Notes under the pieces: generated by a model | The model's database searches: none | Told to the model about the DNA's origin: nothing | Seen by the model: only the letters and a program-made list of their open reading frames with translations | Source of the DNA: Burkholderiales bacterium | GTDB taxonomy: Bacteria; Pseudomonadota; Gammaproteobacteria; Burkholderiales; Burkholderiaceae_E | Reading direction: 5' to 3' | DNA: 5,363 nt | Assembly (NCBI GenBank): GCA_027489195.1 | Contig: JAIYAG010000127.1 | Coordinates: forward strand, 1 to 5,363 | Position numbers and translations under genes: made by a program | In this document: positions 1 through 5,363 of the stretch, one piece after another | How the letters are laid out: the number at the start of each line of letters is the position of its first letter | Position numbering within the stretch: the stretch's first letter is position 1

Positions 1-811
1 CCTGCCTGGCCTGTTCGGAGTCGGGCGGCAGCACCTCGAGCAGCCGCTTCCACAGCACGATCGCGGCCGGGAAGTCGTTGCGCCCGACCTCGTAGGCACC
101 GGCTAGCGCGAGCGCCTTCGGGTTGCGCGCGTCGATCGCGAGCGCCTCGCGGATCAGCGCGATCGGGCGCCCCTCGAGCACGGCGCCCTGCGCCTGCGCG
201 AGCGCGTCGGCGTAGTCGACGCGGACCTGTGCGTCGCCGGGCGCCAGGGACATCGCGCGTTCGAAGGCGTCGCGGGCCTCGTCGGCGCGGCCGCGGGCGA
301 GCTCGGCGCGGCCGAGCAGCCGCCAGGCGTCGAGGTCCTTCGGCTCGCGGGCGAGGCGGGTGCGCAGGTCGACGACCAGCTCGTCGAGCGAGGCCGGTTC
401 GCGCGGGCCGGCGGCGAACTCGGGCGAGACCGACTCGGGTGCGCCTGCGATCAGGTAGAGCCCGAAGGTCGGCACGATGAGGACGGCCGCCAGCGCGGCG
501 GCCGTCCACGGGCGGCGCGCCACGGTGACGGGTGCCGGCGCCGGCGCCGCCGGGGCGGCGGCGAGCTCGTCATCGGCCTGCGCGGCGAACTCGGCCATGG
601 CCGTGCGGCGTTCGGGCGAATCGGCGGGGAGGTGGGCGAGCGCGGTCTCGAGCTCGCGGCGGCGCTCCCTCAGCACCGAACGCGACATCGCCGCGGCGTC
701 GGCGGCGGCCTCGCCCTGCGGCGGACGGCGCAGCAGCGGCCACAGCACGTAGGCGCCGACGAGGACGGCCACGAGCAGCAGCAGGGCGAGCAGCAGGATC
801 GATGCGTTCAC
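1..811 (-). CDS. ccmI: Cytochrome c biogenesis protein CcmI (TPR apocytochrome chaperone), 3' end cut
   Basis: CcmI belongs to System I cytochrome c maturation. It is a membrane-anchored chaperone that binds the C-terminus of apocytochrome c in the periplasm and presents it to the CcmF/CcmH haem ligation complex. The 270 visible residues show a first membrane helix at about 3-26 ending in YVLWPLL, and a short cytoplasmic arginine/glutamate-rich helix (about 43-85) in the place of the family's YRRQLAELE-type segment. An Ala/Pro linker (84-95) and a second membrane helix (about 102-122) follow. The periplasmic TPR region from about 140 includes DAWRLLGRAELARGRADEA (161-179), DYADALA (199-205) and LPPDSEQAR (261-269), all typical of CcmI. 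The GTG at 809-811 is the only sensible start: no ATG or GTG lies upstream in frame after the permease stop, and the next ATG (residue 42) would lose the first helix. No Shine-Dalgarno sequence is visible. The gene runs off the left edge, so the C-terminal part is not seen. ccmH is not directly upstream, which is unusual. Confidence 0.93.
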   Translation of the reverse strand, partial: MNASILLLALLLLVAVLVGAYVLWPLLRRPPQGEAAADAAAMSRSVLRERRRELETALAHLPADSPERRTAMAEFAAQADDELAAAPAAPAPAPVTVARRPWTAAALAAVLIVPTFGLYLIAGAPESVSPEFAAGPREPASLDELVVDLRTRLAREPKDLDAWRLLGRAELARGRADEARDAFERAMSLAPGDAQVRVDYADALAQAQGAVLEGRPIALIREALAIDARNPKALALAGAYEVGRNDFPAAIVLWKRLLEVLPPDSEQARQ

Positions 812-855
812 GGGTCGGTCTGGGACGCGAGGTCTCGGCTCGGGAAGGCACGCAT
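808..855 (-). other. Possible 15-codon leader ORF overlapping the ccmI start
   Basis: An ATG at 853-855 opens a 15-residue frame (MRAFPSRDLASQTDP) that stops at TGA 808-810. The stop overlaps the ccmI GTG as GTGA, the arrangement used for translational coupling. ccmI has no visible ribosome binding site of its own, so coupling would give the overlap a purpose. The ATG has only a GGGA two bases upstream, too close for a good Shine-Dalgarno sequence. In a GC-rich genome such a short frame can easily be chance. The peptide resembles no CcmH tail that I recognise. Confidence 0.2.
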
Positions 856-961
856 TGTCCCATGGCCCGACCCGGGCCCGCGGAGCGGCCCGCCGGACAG
901 CAGGGCCCGCCCCCGGTCGGGGCGTGGACGGGGCACGACGGCGTGCCGGATCGGGGCCGCT
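812..961. other. Intergenic gap between the MFS gene and ccmI, with GC-rich hairpins
   Basis: This is a 150-base gap. Just past the permease stop (962-964), reading on the minus strand, are two perfect 6-bp stems: 932-937 pairs with 942-947 (4-base loop) and 908-913 pairs with 919-924 (5-base loop). A third 5-bp stem pairs 864-868 with 874-878. None is followed by a T-run on the minus strand, so these are not classical intrinsic terminators. They could still slow 3' decay of the permease message or aid Rho-dependent ending. The part nearest ccmI holds the motif at 853-864 and must carry any ccmI promoter, but no convincing -35/-10 pair is visible. Confidence 0.5.
853..864 (-). promoter_or_regulatory. 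Short motif copy 1 (CATGGGACAATG on minus), upstream of ccmI
   Basis: On the minus strand this reads CATGGGACAATG, 41 bases upstream of the ccmI start. It matches CATAGGACAATG upstream of the aldo/keto reductase at 11 of 12 positions, in the same orientation relative to its gene and at a similar distance. The GACAAT core matches the sigma-70 -10 box at 4 of 6 positions, but no -35 lies at the right spacing. It could be a promoter element, an operator half-site or chance. A 12-base match with one mismatch is not by itself rare in a window this size; the matched placement is what makes it worth listing. Confidence 0.25.
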
Positions 962-2149
962 TCAGGCCTGCGGCAGCGCGCGCGCCTGCGCGAGCCGCAG
1001 CATCGCCGCCGACGCGACGCCGACGCCGAGCAGCACCCACAGGCCCATCCCGTAGTCGCCGTTGGCGCTCCACAGCGACGCGAGCAGGATCGGCCCGACG
1101 GCCCGTGCGAGCGCGGCGGCCGGCTGCTGCAGGCCGCTCAGTGCCGCGACCCGCTCGCGGCTCACGTACTGCGCGATGGCGGTCGCCTTGACGATGGTGA
1201 TCAGCCCGTTGCCGATGCCGTAGCACGCGGCGAACGCCAGCGCCGCGACCACGCTGCCCCCGCCGGCCAGCAGCAGCGCGATGGCCACCGGCAGCAGCAG
1301 CGGGACCACGCGGTCGAAGCGGCGCGGATCGATGCGACCCTCGAACACGAACAGCACCACCCGTCCGAGCACCTGCATCGCGCCGATGCTCGCCGGGATC
1401 GCGACCGCCCACGCCGCCGGCACGCCCTGCTCCCGCATGAGCGGCACCATGTGCGCCGACAGAGCCGAGGTGAAGGCCATGAAGCCGACCAGGAACGCGG
1501 TGATCAGCAGGAACGCGGGCGAGGTGGCCAGCGTGCGCAGCGAGGGCGCGTCGCCGGCGGCGCCGCCGGCCGGGCGCGCGCGCCCCGGCGGCTCGCCGGC
1601 CAGCATCGTCCAGTGGATCGGCAGGCACAGCAGCAGGTGCAGCGCGGCGAGCACCTCGCAGGCATGGCGCCAGCCCAGCGTGTCGATCAGCCAGGCCGAC
1701 AGCGGGATGAAGACGGTCGAGGCGAGTCCGCCGAGGAAGGTCATCGCGATCAGCGAGCGGCGGTAGTCGTCGGGCCAGCGCCGGATCAGGATCGCGAAGG
1801 CAGGCTCGTAGAGGATCGCGGCGGTCGCCGCGCCGATCGCGATCCAGCAGGCGTACAGGCCCGCGACCCCTTCGACCCGGGCCAGCAGCAGCAGCATCGC
1901 GCCGGCGAGCAGCGAACCGCCCGACATCACCGCGCGCCCGTGCCCCGCGTCGATCCAGCGGCCGACCTGCACGCCCGCGATGCCGCCGGCCAGCAGCGAC
2001 GCGCTGAAGGCGCCGCTGACCTCGACGCGGCTCAAGGCCAGGTCGGCCTCGAGCGCGGGCATCAGCAGCGAGAAGGTGTAGTAGAGGCTGCCCCAGGACA
2101 CCAGCTGGGCCAGCGACATCGCCGTGACCCAGCCGGTGCGCGCGTCCAT
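962..2149 (-). CDS. MFS permease, 395 residues, substrate unknown
   Basis: This is an inner-membrane secondary transporter of the major facilitator superfamily. Its length (395 residues) and alternating hydrophobic segments fit 12 membrane helices in two halves. Helix 1 carries SWGSLYYTFSLLMPALEADL (18-37). The loop between helices 2 and 3 has the motif A signature GRWIDAGHGR (63-72), with the conserved Asp at 67. A hydrophilic Gly/Pro/Ala-rich loop beginning about residue 187 separates the halves. The second half has IGAMQVLGR, common in the oxalate/formate and monocarboxylate-like MFS branches, and GNGLITIVKATAIAQYV. This suggests an organic acid or similar small solute, but the substrate cannot be read from sequence. 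The start lies 9 bases after the reductase stop. The preceding bases (GACCGCCTCCG) hold no Shine-Dalgarno, so translation probably depends on coupling to the upstream gene. Met-11 is an alternative start that would keep helix 1. Confidence 0.92.
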   Translation of the reverse strand: MDARTGWVTAMSLAQLVSWGSLYYTFSLLMPALEADLALSRVEVSGAFSASLLAGGIAGVQVGRWIDAGHGRAVMSGGSLLAGAMLLLLARVEGVAGLYACWIAIGAATAAILYEPAFAILIRRWPDDYRRSLIAMTFLGGLASTVFIPLSAWLIDTLGWRHACEVLAALHLLLCLPIHWTMLAGEPPGRARPAGGAAGDAPSLRTLATSPAFLLITAFLVGFMAFTSALSAHMVPLMREQGVPAAWAVAIPASIGAMQVLGRVVLFVFEGRIDPRRFDRVVPLLLPVAIALLLAGGGSVVAALAFAACYGIGNGLITIVKATAIAQYVSRERVAALSGLQQPAAALARAVGPILLASLWSANGDYGMGLWVLLGVGVASAAMLRLAQARALPQA

Positions 2150-2158
2150 CGGAGGCGG

Positions 2159-3169
2159 TCAGCCCGCGAGGGAGACGCGGCCCTCGAGCGGATAGGCCGG
2201 GTCGTTGTAGCCGGGCGTGGACGGGTGGCCGGGCGAGACCATGCCGTCGATCAGCGCCTCGTCCTCGGCGCCGAACACGAAGCCCGTGCCGTCGAGGTAC
2301 TCGCGCATCTGCTCGAGCGTGCGCGGCCCGACGATCGCCGAGCTCACGAACGCGTTGTTCAGCACCCAGGCCACCGCGAACTGCGACGGCGTGGCCCCGC
2401 GCGCGCGGGCATGCTCGGCGATGCGCTGCGCGAGCACCAGCGACTCCTCGCGCCACTCGGTCTGCATGATGCGGCGATCGCCGCGCGCCGCGCGCGAATC
2501 CGCGGGCGGCGCCTGGCCCGGCGTGTACTTGCCGGCGAGCACGCCGCGCGCGATCGGGGAATAGGGCGCGACGCCGATGCCGTAGTGGCCGCAGGCCGGC
2601 AGCGTCTCGACCTCGGGCATGCGGTTGAACGCGTTGTAGTACGGCTGGCAGACGGCCGGCGCCGGGATGCCGGCCTCGCGGCAGAGCGCGACGATCTCGG
2701 CGATGCGCCAGGCGCGGTGGTTCGAGACCCCGAGGTAGCGGACCTTGCCGGCGCGGATCGCGTCGGCGACCCCGGCGATGGTCTCCTCGAGCGGCGTGTG
2801 GTGGTCCTCCTTGTGCAGGTACCAGACGTCGACGTGGTCGGTGCCCAGCCGCTCGAGCGAGGCGTCGATCGCGCGGGCGAGCCAGCGGCGCGACAGGCCG
2901 CGGCTGTTGCGGTCCTCGCTCATCGGGTTGCCGACCTTGGTGGCCAGCACCCAGCGGTGCCGGTCGGACGCGATCGTGCGGCCGGTGATGCGCTCGGACT
3001 CGCCGAGCGAGTAGACGTCGGCGGTGTCGATGAAGTTCACGCCCGCGTCACGGCAGGCGGCGACGATCTCGAAGGCGTCGGACTCGGTCGTGCGGTCGCC
3101 GAACATCATCGTGCCGAGGCACAGCGTCGACACCGACACGCCACTGCGGCCGAGCTTGCGGTACTGCAT
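2159..3169 (-). CDS. Aldo/keto reductase, NADPH-type, 336 residues
   Basis: This is a cytoplasmic oxidoreductase of the aldo/keto reductase superfamily, which reduces aldehydes or ketones with NAD(P)H in a TIM barrel. The full catalytic tetrad is visible: Asp48 and Tyr53 in FIDTADVYSLGESE, Lys78 in ATKVG and His119 in WYLHKEDH. Other family marks are YRKLGRSGVSVSTLCLGTM at the N-terminus, GVSNHRAW (147-154), Gln175 before PYYNAFNR, APYSPIARGVLAGKY (201-215), and the cofactor-binding stretch AIVGPRTLEQMRE (278-290). Length is normal for the YajO/YhdN-like, beta-subunit-of-K-channel-like branch. The native substrate is unknown; such enzymes often act on small or toxic carbonyl compounds. The ATG at 3167-3169 is supported by AGGAGA seven bases upstream. 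It is the first gene of a two-gene unit with the MFS permease, so the permease may import the reductase substrate or export its product; that link is inference from spacing only. Confidence 0.94.
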   Translation of the reverse strand: MQYRKLGRSGVSVSTLCLGTMMFGDRTTESDAFEIVAACRDAGVNFIDTADVYSLGESERITGRTIASDRHRWVLATKVGNPMSEDRNSRGLSRRWLARAIDASLERLGTDHVDVWYLHKEDHHTPLEETIAGVADAIRAGKVRYLGVSNHRAWRIAEIVALCREAGIPAPAVCQPYYNAFNRMPEVETLPACGHYGIGVAPYSPIARGVLAGKYTPGQAPPADSRAARGDRRIMQTEWREESLVLAQRIAEHARARGATPSQFAVAWVLNNAFVSSAIVGPRTLEQMREYLDGTGFVFGAEDEALIDGMVSPGHPSTPGYNDPAYPLEGRVSLAG

Positions 3170-3176
3170 CGCGGAA

Positions 3177-3182
3177 TCTCCT
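3177..3182 (-). promoter_or_regulatory. Ribosome binding site of the aldo/keto reductase
   Basis: The minus strand reads AGGAGA here, seven bases before the ATG at 3169. This is a strong Shine-Dalgarno sequence and supports the chosen start. Neither the permease nor ccmI on the same strand has a comparable site. Confidence 0.75.
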
Positions 3183-3222
3183 GGTGTGGGGCCCGGGCGG
3201 CGCCGAGCGCGGACCGGAGGCC

Positions 3223-3234
3223 CATTGTCCTATG
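3223..3234 (-). promoter_or_regulatory. Short motif copy 2 (CATAGGACAATG on minus), upstream of the reductase
   Basis: On the minus strand this reads CATAGGACAATG, 53 bases upstream of the reductase ATG. It differs from copy 1 upstream of ccmI by one base. The flanking bases on the far side (GGCCTTC) do not complete a symmetrical site. Possible roles are an operator half-site for a shared regulator or a promoter element; I do not recognise a named regulator. Confidence 0.3.
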
Positions 3235-3330
3235 AAGGCCGGCGGGCACGGTACTTGCCTGGATGGGGCCCGTCCCGTTTTTCCACGAAGCGCCATCGTT
3301 GAAGCTATCCTGTCCCTCCGATCGCCCGCC

Positions 3331-3335
3331 GGGAG
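3331..3335 (+). promoter_or_regulatory. Ribosome binding site of the GT20 synthase
   Basis: GGGAG lies six bases before the ATG at 3342, a good Shine-Dalgarno match at good spacing. It supports starting the protein ahead of the first membrane helix, so the N-terminal module is a true part of the product. Confidence 0.65.
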
Positions 3336-3341
3336 CCTGAG

Positions 3342-5363
<2,022 letters not shown>

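Larger units (their letters stand above)
3170..3341. promoter_or_regulatory. Divergent intergenic region between the reductase and the GT20 synthase
   Basis: These 172 bases separate two genes transcribed away from each other and must hold both promoters. The stretch from about 3230 to 3315 is less GC-rich than its surroundings (CGTTTTTCC near 3276-3284; CTATCCTG near 3305-3312). For the plus strand, TATCCT at 3306-3311 is a possible weak -10 with TTCCAC at 3281-3286 as a poor -35; the 19-base spacing is long, so this is only a candidate. For the minus strand, the motif at 3223-3234 lies 53 bases upstream of the reductase ATG. No clear operator palindrome or riboswitch was seen. Confidence 0.45.

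Noticed and set aside
229..752. Two plus-strand Arg/Ala/Ser-rich frames opposite ccmI
   Set aside because: They are low-complexity shadows of ccmI, with no motif or convincing start.
908..947. Intrinsic terminator for the reductase-permease unit
   Set aside because: The stems are real, but no run of T follows them on the transcribed strand, so I did not call them a Rho-independent terminator.
570..2456. Open frame of 628 codons on the minus strand overlapping the permease and part of ccmI and the reductase
   Set aside because: It is an off-frame shadow of three real minus-strand genes, Arg/Ala-rich, with no hydrophobic or catalytic pattern.
632..3235. Very long open frame of 867 codons on the plus strand, antisense to ccmI, the permease and the reductase
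   Set aside because: It crosses three well-supported minus-strand genes and two intergenic gaps. Its product is low-complexity and rich in Arg, Ala, Gly, Asp and His with no recognisable domain. Long antisense frames are expected in DNA with this GC content.

Overview
The window is very GC-rich, with strong G/C preference at third codon positions in all four genes. The gene content fits a Gram-negative proteobacterium. A CcmI-type apocytochrome c chaperone implies System I cytochrome c maturation, and the NADPH-type aldo/keto reductase and MFS permease look proteobacterial. A high-GC betaproteobacterium such as a Burkholderiales member is my best guess. That is an inference from composition and protein style; there is no rRNA or other marker to settle it.

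Layout: (1) 1-811, minus strand: ccmI, with its 3' end cut by the window edge. It starts at GTG and is not preceded by the usual ccmH. (2) 812-961: a 150-base gap with GC-rich hairpins just downstream of the permease stop, a 15-codon leader-like ORF overlapping the ccmI start, and one copy of a short motif. (3) 962-2149 and 2159-3169, minus strand: an MFS permease and an aldo/keto reductase, 9 bases apart and almost certainly one transcript with the reductase first. (4) 3170-3341: the divergent intergenic region, with a second copy of the short motif. (5) 3342 to the right edge, plus strand: a trehalose-6-phosphate synthase (GT20) preceded by a two-transmembrane, sensor-like N-terminal module; its 3' end is cut off.

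The genes do not form one obvious pathway. The reductase-permease pair looks like a small metabolic cassette of unknown substrate. The ccmI gene belongs to cytochrome c assembly at the membrane. The anchored GT20 enzyme should make trehalose-6-phosphate from UDP-glucose and glucose-6-phosphate at the inner face of the inner membrane, possibly under control of a periplasmic domain. That enzyme is the most interesting item: its layout resembles a sensor kinase whose output domain has been replaced by a sugar transferase. No tRNA, rRNA, CRISPR array, insertion sequence or attachment site was found.
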